Shown: positions 26,807 to 34,853 of the stretch, one piece after another
Position numbering within the stretch: the stretch's first letter is position 1
Layout: each line of letters opens with the position of its first letter
Assembly: GCF_051859125.1 (NCBI RefSeq)
Contig: NZ_JBHYGG010000269.1
Span: forward strand, 1 to 64,000
Origin: Gemmata sp051859125
GTDB taxonomy: Bacteria; Planctomycetota; Planctomycetia; Gemmatales; Gemmataceae
Direction: 5' to 3'
Length of the DNA: 64,000 nucleotides
Translations under genes and position numbers: made by a program
Notes under the pieces: generated by a model
Databases searched by the model: none
Told to the model about the DNA's origin: nothing
The model's input: the letters and a program-made list of their open reading frames with translations, nothing else

Positions 26807-28858
26807 ATGACTCGCCGGTTGCCGATCATGCCGCTCGCGTTCACAGCGGCCCTCGGCCTCTTCTCGCTCACGTCCGTGCTGCTCGCGCAGCCGCCCAAGG
26901 CCCCGCCGGAGATCAAGCCCGGCGACATCCGCGGCACGCAGCAGGAGAACGCCAAGCTGTACCAGCGGTTCGCCGACGAACTGCTCCGCCTCGCCCAGCG
27001 GTGGGAGAAGAGCGACAACGCCGACGAGAAGGAGCGGGCCAAGGCGCTCCGCACCGCCCTCAAGATCGCCGACGAGAAGGGCGTCAAGAACCTGTTCGAC
27101 GGCATCGTGAAGGGGCTCGGGACGAACAACCCGACCGGGTCCGACTTCAACGAGATCATCGGTAAGGACGCGAAGCTCATCGCGGCCCTCGACGAGATCC
27201 TTCGGACCCTCGAAACCGAAGACGAGGCCGACAAGATCAAGCGCGAGATCGCCGAACTGCAGAAGTTGATCGCCGAGATCGCCAAGCACAAGCGGGACCA
27301 GGAGAACCTCCGCGCCCGCACCGAGGGCAAGGGCGACAAGGAGCGGATCGCCCGCGAGCAGGCCGAACTCGCCAAGCGGACCCAGGACACCGCCAACAAG
27401 TTTCCCGGCTCCGAGCCCAAGGACCCGGCCGGTAACGCCGGCAACCCGGACGCCAAGGAGCCGAGCAAGGCCGAGCCGAAGCCCGAGGCCAAGCCCGGCG
27501 ACGCCGACCCGCAGGCCAAGCCCGACACTGGCGAGAACAAGAGCGACAACAAGGCCGGCGGCGACCCGAAGGACCCGATGAGCGGGGCCCCGAAGGACGG
27601 GACGGGCGGCGAGGCGAAGCCGAGCCCGATGGGCGGCATGCCGGGCGGCGACAACAAGGAGTCCCCGAAGGACGGGACGGGCGGCGAGCCCAAGGCCGGC
27701 GACTCGAAGCCGATGGGCGGCGACCCGAAGAACCCGATGGCCACCGATCCCAAGAACCCGATGGGCGGCGACCCGAAGAATCCCATGAGCCCGATGGGCG
27801 GCGACCCGAAGCCGAGCGACAGCAAGGCCCAGGGCGAGGGCAAGGGCGACGCGAAGCCGTCGGCCGGGATGCCGGGCGGCGAGGGCAAGCCGATGGACGC
27901 CGGCGGCATGCCCCCGATGGGCAGCGGCCCGCCGAGCCAGTCGAAGCCGAGCCCCGGCGGCGGCCAGCCCCCAAAGGGCGGCAGCCCGCCCCCGGGCGGC
28001 CCGCAGCCCCCGAAGGACGACGCCCAGGAGAACGTCCAGCAGGCCGTCCCGCAGCAGCAGGGGGCCGAGGACGACATCAAGAAGGGCAAGCAGGACGACG
28101 CCGGGAAGAAGCAGGACGACGCGATCAAGAAGCTCGAACAGGCGATCAAGGAGCTGGAGAAGCGGCTCAAGCAGCTCCGCGAGAAGGAGCTAGAGAAGCT
28201 CCTGGCGAACCTGGAGGAGCGCGTCGGCCGCATGCTCCGCATGCAGATCGAGGTGTACGAGGCCACCAAGAAGATTCACGACGGCGTGACCAAGAACAAC
28301 AACCAGAAGACCACCGCCGACGTCCAGAAGTCGCAGACCGAGTCGGACAAGGAACAGGCCATCGTCGTCGAGGCCGACAAGGCGCTCAAGTTGATGGAGG
28401 GCGAGGGCTCGGCGGTCGTGTTCGCCGGCGTGCTCACCGAGGTCCGCGGCGACATGGTCGCGGTCCAGAAGCGGCTCAACGAGGGCCGCGTCGAGGGCCG
28501 CCGCAAAACCGAGTCGGAGGGCACCCAGCTCATCGAGGAGCAGATCATCGAGCAGCTCACAATGATGAAGGACGCGCTCAAGAAGGCGCAGCAGGACATG
28601 AAGGACTCGAAGGGCAAGCCGGGCGACCCAAAGGAGCCCGGCAAGCAAGACAAGAAGCTGATCGACCTGCTCAACGAGCTGAAGCTCATCAAGATGCAGC
28701 AGGAGCAGGTCAACAAGCGGACCGTCTCGTACGAGAAGCAGGACCCGGGCACCCAGGCCAAGGACCCGCTGATCCAGGCCGAGCTGAAGCAGCTCTCCGA
28801 CCGCCAGAAGGTGCTCCAGGAGATGCTGCACAAGATCGCCACCCAGGCGAACCAGTGA
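26807..28858 (+). CDS. Secreted helical protein with Gly/Asp/Pro/Lys-rich repeat linker
   Basis: 683 aa. The start at 26807 is supported by ggagg eight nt upstream and by a signal peptide (MTRRLPIMPLAFTAALGLFS). Residues about 35-200 are charged helices. Residues about 205-400 are a low-complexity linker with recurring DPKNPMGGDPKNPM and PKDGTGGE units. Residues about 400-683 are lysine/glutamate-rich and strongly coiled-coil (AIKELEKRLKQLREKELEKL). I do not recognise a named family. Its place after the Bat-like membrane genes suggests it is an exported partner of that complex. The stop is intact and lies about 100 bp before an assembly gap. Confidence 0.75.
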   Translation: MTRRLPIMPLAFTAALGLFSLTSVLLAQPPKAPPEIKPGDIRGTQQENAKLYQRFADELLRLAQRWEKSDNADEKERAKALRTALKIADEKGVKNLFDGIVKGLGTNNPTGSDFNEIIGKDAKLIAALDEILRTLETEDEADKIKREIAELQKLIAEIAKHKRDQENLRARTEGKGDKERIAREQAELAKRTQDTANKFPGSEPKDPAGNAGNPDAKEPSKAEPKPEAKPGDADPQAKPDTGENKSDNKAGGDPKDPMSGAPKDGTGGEAKPSPMGGMPGGDNKESPKDGTGGEPKAGDSKPMGGDPKNPMATDPKNPMGGDPKNPMSPMGGDPKPSDSKAQGEGKGDAKPSAGMPGGEGKPMDAGGMPPMGSGPPSQSKPSPGGGQPPKGGSPPPGGPQPPKDDAQENVQQAVPQQQGAEDDIKKGKQDDAGKKQDDAIKKLEQAIKELEKRLKQLREKELEKLLANLEERVGRMLRMQIEVYEATKKIHDGVTKNNNQKTTADVQKSQTESDKEQAIVVEADKALKLMEGEGSAVVFAGVLTEVRGDMVAVQKRLNEGRVEGRRKTESEGTQLIEEQIIEQLTMMKDALKKAQQDMKDSKGKPGDPKEPGKQDKKLIDLLNELKLIKMQQEQVNKRTVSYEKQDPGTQAKDPLIQAELKQLSDRQKVLQEMLHKIATQANQ

Positions 28859-29220
28859 CCCGGCCGCAGGGTTTCGCGTTTCGAGGTGAATGGTTTCGAG
28901 TCGGGGGGGGGGGGTGCACAAAGTACACCCCCCCCCCACACCCACCCGCACACCCGGCGCAAAANNNNNNNNNNTGCGCTTTTGGTGGTTTTTGTTTTGG
29001 TGGGGGGGGGGGGGGCACCACTGGCAACCCCCCCCCCCGACTCGCTCCGTCACACGTGGCGCAAATCCTTGCTTCTGTAACAGTTGCAAGATACGCTGGA
29101 TCGACGGTTAGCTCTCCCGAGGTGACTCGTCTATCTGGTACGACCGCCCCGAGGCCCGCTCGCGCCGGGGCGGTACACAAAACTCCCCGCGTCCGTCGCT
29201 CACTCCTGAGGAGGTTTCCC
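28859..29220. other. 362-bp non-coding stretch with assembly gap and homopolymer-flanked low-quality sequence
   Basis: Ten Ns lie at 28965-28974. On each side there are runs of 10 or more G or C that pair with each other (around 28909-28939 and 29000-29040). Both sides contain gagtcggggg read toward the gap, in opposite orientation. This looks like contig-end artefact or a real foldback that stopped sequencing. Real sequence resumes by about 29050. Apart from a ribosome binding site at 29208-29214 I see nothing functional. Confidence 0.8.
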
Positions 29221-30330
29221 GTGGTGATCCGGAAGTTAGTCGCGGCGGCCGTCCTCTCGACGGGCCTCGCCGCGGTGGACGCCGCCCCGGCGTTCGCCGC
29301 CGACCCCGCGGCCAAGAAGCCGACGTTCGGGTTCAGCACCCTGCGGGCCGCGACCCCCGAGGCCGCCAAGGCCAAGGTCGAGGCGTGGCTCAAGTCGGTG
29401 AACAAGTTCGACCAGAAGGCGTTCGACGAGGTGTGGAAGGACGAGGGCCGGACCGTCCTCGACCGCACGGCCGACTCGCTGGCCCTCGGCAACACCGAGG
29501 CCGCCACGATCCTGGCCAACGTCCGCAAGCCGGACGCCCCGGCCCCGACCGAGATCCCCGGGCTGCTGAAGGACGCGACGCAGGACGCCTTCTTCCGCAC
29601 CAACGTGGTCGTCGCGTTCGCGAAGGCCGCCGCGAGCAAGAAGGTGTACGAGGAGGCGCTCGAGGCGCTGAACTCGGTCACCACCCCCGAGGCCGCCGTC
29701 GACCCGGCCGCGTTCTACTTCTTCAAGGCCGTGTCCGAGCACGCGACCATGCGGAAGGAGCCGGCCACGGGCTCGATCGTCAAGCTCCTCGACGACGTGG
29801 CCGACGCCCCAGACCGGTACAAGATGGTCGCCACGCTGATGTTCTTCGAGATGCAGAACTGGTCGCCCGACCCGAAGGCGCTCTCGAACATCGAGCGGCT
29901 GATGGACAACAGCGGCCGCCGGCTCGAGCTGGCCCGCGCCGGCGAGAAGACCCAGGACATCCAGAAGAAGATCGTGTTCCGGCTCGACGAACTCATCAAG
30001 GAGCTGGAGAACAAGAACAAGCCCGGCGACGGCCCGCCCAACGGCGGCAACTGCCCCGGCGGCGGCCCCCCGGGCGGCCCCCCCGGCAACTCCCCGGGCA
30101 ACCAGACGAACCCGACCCAGAACGCCGCCGACAGCATGATCATGGGCGGCAGCGGCAAGGGCACGGTGGACGAGAAGCAGCTCCGCCAGATCGCCGAGCA
30201 GTGGGGCGGGCTCCCGCCGGAGAAGCGGGCCAAGATCGTCGAGGACATCACCCGCGACCAGCCGCAGAAGTACAAGCAGATGATCGACGAGTACTTCAAG
30301 TCGCTGAACAAGATCCACGGGTACAAGTGA
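29221..30330 (+). CDS. Secreted helical protein of the Bat cluster, Gly/Pro-rich linker
   Basis: 369 aa from GTG 29221, chosen because gaggagg at 29208-29214 sits six nt upstream and a signal peptide follows (IRKLVAAAVLSTGLAAVDAA). The N-terminal two thirds are alpha-helical. A Gly/Pro/Asn linker lies near residues 275-300 (GGGPPGGPPGNSPGNQ). The last 50 residues (AEQWGGLPPEKRAKIVEDIT and the helix after it) resemble a short C-terminal motif I recall at the ends of other planctomycete Bat-cluster proteins. No enzymatic motif is seen. A strong hairpin 33 nt downstream probably ends the transcript. Confidence 0.75.
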   Translation: MVIRKLVAAAVLSTGLAAVDAAPAFAADPAAKKPTFGFSTLRAATPEAAKAKVEAWLKSVNKFDQKAFDEVWKDEGRTVLDRTADSLALGNTEAATILANVRKPDAPAPTEIPGLLKDATQDAFFRTNVVVAFAKAAASKKVYEEALEALNSVTTPEAAVDPAAFYFFKAVSEHATMRKEPATGSIVKLLDDVADAPDRYKMVATLMFFEMQNWSPDPKALSNIERLMDNSGRRLELARAGEKTQDIQKKIVFRLDELIKELENKNKPGDGPPNGGNCPGGGPPGGPPGNSPGNQTNPTQNAADSMIMGGSGKGTVDEKQLRQIAEQWGGLPPEKRAKIVEDITRDQPQKYKQMIDEYFKSLNKIHGYK

Positions 30331-30362
30331 CCCCGGCCGCGACCGATCGCACCTGACCGACC

Positions 30363-30396
30363 CGGGCGGCGACCGCACCAACGCGGTCGCCGCCCG
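30363..30396. terminator. Hairpin terminator candidate after the secreted helical gene
   Basis: A 14-bp perfect stem (cgggcggcgaccgc / gcggtcgccgcccg) with a 6-nt loop, 33 nt after the stop at 30330 and 76 nt before the next start. It lacks a T-run but is the most stable simple hairpin in this part of the cluster. Confidence 0.6.
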
Positions 30397-30471
30397 CCCG
30401 CTTCGCACCCCGACGGCTCCGACGATAGGGACCCCTGTCCCCGCCCGAACCGCACCCGTGAGACACCGGCC

Positions 30472-31710
30472 ATGCCGTTCACCCGCCGGCCCCTGTTCGC
30501 GCTCCTCTTCGCCGCGGCCGCCGCGGTCGCCTCCGCCGACGACATCACCACCACCGCCGGCAAGAAGCTGACCGGCAAGGTCGTCGCCATAGACGCGACG
30601 GGCGCGACCCTGCTCGCGGGCGAGGCGAAGGCTGTCGTCGCCGGCAAGGACATCGTGGTGATCGACCTCGGGGCCAAGGTCGCGCCGGTCCCCAAGGACG
30701 CCCGGGTCAACGAGATCGAGTTGACCGACGGCTCGACGCTCCGCGGCGGCAAGCTGTTCATCAAGGGCAAGAAGGTCGAGTTCGAGTTCGCCACCGCGCC
30801 GGCCGGCGTCGCGCCGCCCGCCGTGGACCTGCCGCTCACCGCGGTCTTCTCCGTGATGCGGGGGGCCGAGGACCAGAAGAACCGCGACGCGTGGAAGAAG
30901 GTCCTCAGCAGCCGCGGCAAGCGCGACCTGTACGTCGTCCGCGAGCCCGAGGGGCTGAACTTCGTGCAGGGCACGATCCTCGGCGGCGACGACGCGGGGA
31001 CCAAGCTGACGTTCGAGAAGGAGGGCGGCGGGACCGACACCCTGCTGCTGTCGCGGGCGACCGGCGGGCTCGTGTTCTCGCAGGCCGTTCCGGCGCAGGT
31101 GCCGCCGACGCTGTGCAAGGTGCTCGACGTGTTCGGCAACTCGCTCGTCGCGCAGTCGGTGGAGTTCGGGTCCGAGGGGGCGACCGTCACGACCGTGGCC
31201 GGCGTGGTGGTGAAGTACCCGTCGGCCGCGGCGCTCGCGAAGTTCGACTACGCCCAGGGGAACGTGGCGTACCTCTCGGACCTCGACCCGCAGGTCGACG
31301 CGCCCGAGGTGCCGCCCGACGAGAAGGGGCTGCGGCTCAACCCGGTCGCCCCGTACACCCGCGACCGCGGCGTCTCCGGCGAGCCCCTCAAGCTCGGGGC
31401 CGATGCGTTCGTCAAGGGGATCGTCGTCGCCCCCGACACCGTGCTGACGTTCAACATCGGCGGCGACTACCGCGAGTTCAAGGCGCTCGTCGGTCTGCCC
31501 GAGCAGTCGCCCGACGCGAACCTCGAAGCGAAGGTGACCATCGAGGCCGACGGCCGGCCCGTGTTCGCCGAGTCGATCAAGCGGAAGGACAAGCCGCGGC
31601 CGGTCGTCCTCGACGTGAAGGGCGTGAAGCAGCTCCGGGTGATCGTCGAGGCCGACCTCGCCGTGAACGGCAACCGGGTGGTCCTCGCCGACGCCCGCGT
31701 CCAGAAGTGA
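30472..31710 (+). CDS. Secreted protein with C-terminal NPCBM/NEW2-like domain
   Basis: 412 aa. A signal peptide ends near AAAVASADD. The N-terminal part has short beta-repeats built on a K-L-x-G-K-V-V pattern (TTTAGKKLTGKVVAID, then LTDGSTLRGGKLFIKGKK). The C-terminal 150 residues read as an NPCBM/NEW2-type galactose-binding-like domain (YTRDRGVSGEPLKLG, then VLTFNIGGDYREFKALVGL and the strand LRVIVEADLAVNG). Such domains bind carbohydrates or act as surface modules. The gene is followed at 40 bp by the first protease-fold gene, so they may be cotranscribed. Confidence 0.8.
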   Translation: MPFTRRPLFALLFAAAAAVASADDITTTAGKKLTGKVVAIDATGATLLAGEAKAVVAGKDIVVIDLGAKVAPVPKDARVNEIELTDGSTLRGGKLFIKGKKVEFEFATAPAGVAPPAVDLPLTAVFSVMRGAEDQKNRDAWKKVLSSRGKRDLYVVREPEGLNFVQGTILGGDDAGTKLTFEKEGGGTDTLLLSRATGGLVFSQAVPAQVPPTLCKVLDVFGNSLVAQSVEFGSEGATVTTVAGVVVKYPSAAALAKFDYAQGNVAYLSDLDPQVDAPEVPPDEKGLRLNPVAPYTRDRGVSGEPLKLGADAFVKGIVVAPDTVLTFNIGGDYREFKALVGLPEQSPDANLEAKVTIEADGRPVFAESIKRKDKPRPVVLDVKGVKQLRVIVEADLAVNGNRVVLADARVQK

Positions 31711-31750
31711 ACCAACACGCGACACTGATTTCCAGCGGGAAGACTGCCAC

Positions 31751-33562
31751 ATGCTCCGACACCTGACCCGGCCCGTTCTGGCCGCCGCGGTGCCCGCGGC
31801 CCTCGCCGCGACCGTGGCGCTTACCGCCATCGCCGCCCCGATCGAACTCGACAAGTCCGTCGTCGACGCGCAGACGCAGCGGATCGCCGCCATCAAGAAG
31901 GTGGCCCCGGCGGTCGTCGCGGTGTGCATGCAGGGCGGGCAGGGGGTCGGCTCCGGCGTCGTCATCTCGCCCGACGGGTACGCGCTCACCAACTTCCACG
32001 TCGTCCAGCCGACCGGCCCGCTCATGCAGGCCGGGCTCGCCGACGGCGTGCTGTACGACGCCGTGCTGGTCGGGACCGACAAGGTCGGCGACGTGTCGCT
32101 CATCAAGTTGGTGCCCAAGGAGAAGGGCAAGCCGTTCCCGTTCGTCGCGATGGGCGACAGCGACAAGGTGAGGATCGGCGACTGGTCGCTGGCGATGGGC
32201 AACCCGTTCTCGCTGGCGATGGACTTCACCCCGACCGTCACCTACGGCGTCGTGAGCGGCACGAACCGGTACCAGCCGCCCGAGGGGAAGGGGCTCCTCG
32301 AGTACACCGACTGCATCCAGATCGAGACGTCGATCAACCCCGGGAACTCGGGCGGCCCGCTGTTCAACATGCAGGGCGAGCTCATCGGCATCAACGGCCG
32401 CGGCTCGTTCGAGAAGCGGGGGCGGGTGAACTCCGGCGTCGGGTACGCGATCTCGATCAACCAGATCAAAAACTTCCTGGGCCACATGCGGGCCGGGATC
32501 GACACCGACCACGCCACCCTCGGGGCCGCCGTCGGCTCCGCGGCCGAGGACGCCCCGCTGAGCCAGATGGTCGTCAAGCAGGTCCTCGACGGGTCCGACG
32601 CCGAGCGCCGCGGGCTCGCGGAGGGCGACCAGCTCGTGAGCTTCGCCGGCCGGCCGGTCACCAGCACGAACCAGTACAAGAACATCCTCGGCATCTTCCC
32701 GAAGGAGTGGCGGGTGCCCCTGTCCGTGCGGCGGAACAACGACCGCCGCGAGACGCTCGTCCGCCTCATGGGGAACATGGCGACCGAGAAGGAGACGCCG
32801 GACAAGAAGGACGCCCCGGCCCCGCCCGCCCCGAAGATCGTTCCCAAGAAGGGGCCGGCCGGGAGCGGCGAGACGGCGAAGATGTACGTGCCCAAGAAGG
32901 GGTACGCGAACTGGTACTTCAACGAGCTGGAGCGGGACAAGCTCGTCGGCGAGTTCAAGAAGCACGGCGACTTCGCGGCCGACACCGGCACCTGGGCCGG
33001 CGAGGGCCGGTACGAGATGGGCGAGCGGAGGGGCGACTTCCGGTTCGAGGTCTCCGAGGTCAAGGACGGCGACCCGCTCGTGAAGCTGAAGCTGAACATC
33101 GAGAGCACGCTCGCGCCGCTCAAGGACACCGACCGCCGGCTCCAGTCCGAGCCGATCGGCAGCGGCGGGCTGATGCTCGCGCTGTACCAGTGGCACCGGC
33201 TCCTGACGACCGGCGCGAAGGGGTTCGAGGGGCTGTTCGCGCACGGCGGCACCGAGCCGTTCTACCCGTACCCGGCCGACGGCTCGGCCCCCAAGTCGCT
33301 GGCCGCCCTGCGGGTCGACGCCGACGTCCTGAAGACCAAGCACGGCTCGACCGAGTGCAAGTGGTTCTTCTCGACCAGGGACCACCAACTCCTCGGGTTC
33401 GAGACGTTCACCGACAAGGATTACGAGGACCCGTGCGAGGTGTTCCTCTCGGACTACAAGCCGGTCGACGGCAAGCAGCTCCCGCACCGGATCGAGGTCC
33501 GGTTCAAGGACAAGCGGTACGCGGTCCTGACCGTCGCCAAGTACACCCTCGGCAAGAAGTGA
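31751..33562 (+). CDS. Trypsin-like serine protease (HtrA/S1C type) with PDZ domain, catalytically intact
   Basis: 603 aa with a signal peptide. The catalytic triad is readable: His83 in YALTNFHVV, Asp114 in VGDVSLIKL and Ser200 in INPGNSGGPL. A PDZ domain covers about 265-345 (GLAEGDQLVSFAGRPVTSTN). A proline/lysine linker follows. The C-terminal domain of about 215 residues (GYANWYFNELERDKLVGEFK onward) is one I do not recognise. Periplasmic HtrA proteins degrade or refold misfolded envelope proteins. It is the first of three consecutive genes for the same fold. The next two have lost the catalytic residues, so this is probably the only active protease of the set. A hairpin at 33573-33594 follows. 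Confidence 0.9.
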   Translation: MLRHLTRPVLAAAVPAALAATVALTAIAAPIELDKSVVDAQTQRIAAIKKVAPAVVAVCMQGGQGVGSGVVISPDGYALTNFHVVQPTGPLMQAGLADGVLYDAVLVGTDKVGDVSLIKLVPKEKGKPFPFVAMGDSDKVRIGDWSLAMGNPFSLAMDFTPTVTYGVVSGTNRYQPPEGKGLLEYTDCIQIETSINPGNSGGPLFNMQGELIGINGRGSFEKRGRVNSGVGYAISINQIKNFLGHMRAGIDTDHATLGAAVGSAAEDAPLSQMVVKQVLDGSDAERRGLAEGDQLVSFAGRPVTSTNQYKNILGIFPKEWRVPLSVRRNNDRRETLVRLMGNMATEKETPDKKDAPAPPAPKIVPKKGPAGSGETAKMYVPKKGYANWYFNELERDKLVGEFKKHGDFAADTGTWAGEGRYEMGERRGDFRFEVSEVKDGDPLVKLKLNIESTLAPLKDTDRRLQSEPIGSGGLMLALYQWHRLLTTGAKGFEGLFAHGGTEPFYPYPADGSAPKSLAALRVDADVLKTKHGSTECKWFFSTRDHQLLGFETFTDKDYEDPCEVFLSDYKPVDGKQLPHRIEVRFKDKRYAVLTVAKYTLGKK

Positions 33563-33572
33563 CCCTGCCCGA

Positions 33573-33594
33573 GCCCCCCGTCGCGGCGGGGGGC
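33573..33594. terminator. Hairpin between first and second protease-fold genes
   Basis: An 8-bp perfect GC stem (gccccccg / cggggggc) with a 6-nt loop, 11 nt after the stop at 33562 and 28 nt before the next start. It could reduce read-through, so the intact protease might be made in excess of the inactive homologues. Confidence 0.45.
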
Positions 33595-33621
33595 GTCACC
33601 GCACACGACCCGAACGCACCC

Positions 33622-34794
33622 ATGACGCGACACAGTACCTGGTTCCTGGCGGCGGCGCTGGTCGCCCCGTTCGCGGCGGCCCCGGCCCGTGCGGCGGACC
33701 CGTTCAACGAGGTCGCCGAGAGGGCCAACCAGAAGATGGTGAAGGTGTTCGGGGCCGGCGGGTTCTCCCGGCTCAACAACTACGGCACCGGCATCATCAT
33801 CAGCCCCGACGGCCACGTCCTCACGGCCGCGAGCCAACTGCTCGACACGTCGGAACTCGTCGTCCACCTGTACGACGGCCAGCGGCTCAAGGCCCAGGTG
33901 CTCGCCGTCGAGCCGGAACTCGACGCGGCGATCATCAAGATCCGCGTCGAGGGCAAGAAGATCGAGGAGCCGACCGGCCTGAACCTCGACTACTTCGACT
34001 TCGCCGCCGCCGCCAAGCGGCCCCCGGCCGAGACCGGCGACTGGGTGCTCGCCCTGACCAACACCTTCGAGATCGCGCTCCGCGACGAGCCGCTGAGCCT
34101 CCAGCGGGGCGTGGTGATGGCCCGCACCAAGCTGGCCGGCCGCCGCGGCGTGTTCGAGTTCCCGTACACCGGCGACGTGTACGTCGTGGACGCGATCACC
34201 AACAACCCCGGGGCCGCCGGCGGCGCGCTGCTCACCCGCAAGGGCGAGTTGATCGGCGTCGTCGGCCGCGAGATCAAGAACAGCCTCAGCGACACCTGGA
34301 TGAACTACGCGATCCCGGTCACCGCGAAGGTGGACATCAAGGAGATCGTGAAGACGAAGGACAAGGACGGCAAGGAGAAGGACGAGGAGAAGGTCACGAC
34401 CGTGACGATGCCCGACTTCGTCGCGCTGGGCATGCAGGGGAAGTACAAGAACGTGACGCGGCCGAAGACCGTGCTGGGCGAGGGCGGGTACCACGGCATC
34501 ATCTTCGTGCCGAACATCCTCGACCGCACGCCGGCCTACGTCGAGGACGTGGTCCCCGAGTCGCCCGCCGCGAAGGCCGGGCTGCGGCCCGACGACCTGG
34601 TGAGCTTCGTCGACGGCGAGCCGGTCGCGAGCATCAACGTGTTCCACACGTGGCTCAAGAAGAATACCCGGCCCGGCCAGGTGGTCCGCATCGAGGTGCG
34701 GCGCGGCGAGGCGCTCCAGACGATCGAGATGACCCTCGGCGCCCAGCCCAAGGCCGCGGCCCCCACGCCGACACCGGCCCCGACGCCCAAGTGA
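33622..34794 (+). CDS. Inactive HtrA-like pseudoprotease with PDZ domain
   Basis: 390 aa from the ATG at 33622 with a signal peptide (MTRHSTWFLAAALVAPFAAA). The trypsin fold is clear, but the catalytic histidine is replaced (GHVLTAASQLLD, Ser71 at the His position) and the nucleophile serine is replaced (NNPGAAGGALL, Ala199 at the Ser position). The aspartate is kept (Asp101 in ELDAAIIKI). A PDZ domain covers about 285-370 (SPAAKAGLRPDDLVSFVDGE). A Pro/Ala/Thr tail ends the protein. It cannot be a classical serine protease; a peptide-binding or regulatory role is inferred. It lies 59 bp from each neighbour in a three-gene array. Confidence 0.88.
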   Translation: MTRHSTWFLAAALVAPFAAAPARAADPFNEVAERANQKMVKVFGAGGFSRLNNYGTGIIISPDGHVLTAASQLLDTSELVVHLYDGQRLKAQVLAVEPELDAAIIKIRVEGKKIEEPTGLNLDYFDFAAAAKRPPAETGDWVLALTNTFEIALRDEPLSLQRGVVMARTKLAGRRGVFEFPYTGDVYVVDAITNNPGAAGGALLTRKGELIGVVGREIKNSLSDTWMNYAIPVTAKVDIKEIVKTKDKDGKEKDEEKVTTVTMPDFVALGMQGKYKNVTRPKTVLGEGGYHGIIFVPNILDRTPAYVEDVVPESPAAKAGLRPDDLVSFVDGEPVASINVFHTWLKKNTRPGQVVRIEVRRGEALQTIEMTLGAQPKAAAPTPTPAPTPK

Positions 34795-34853
34795 GTGCGG
34801 GCGCGGCCGGACGACCCCAACTCGGATTCACAGATCACCAACGGACTCAACCG

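Noticed and set aside
23093..27289. 1398-aa minus-strand open frame
   Set aside because: It is antisense to the DUF4175-like and following genes, with shadow-type composition. It crosses gene boundaries on the other strand without its own signals.
27560..27830. DNA tandem repeat of regulatory type
   Set aside because: The repetition follows the codon frame of a secreted protein linker, so it is explained as coding low complexity.
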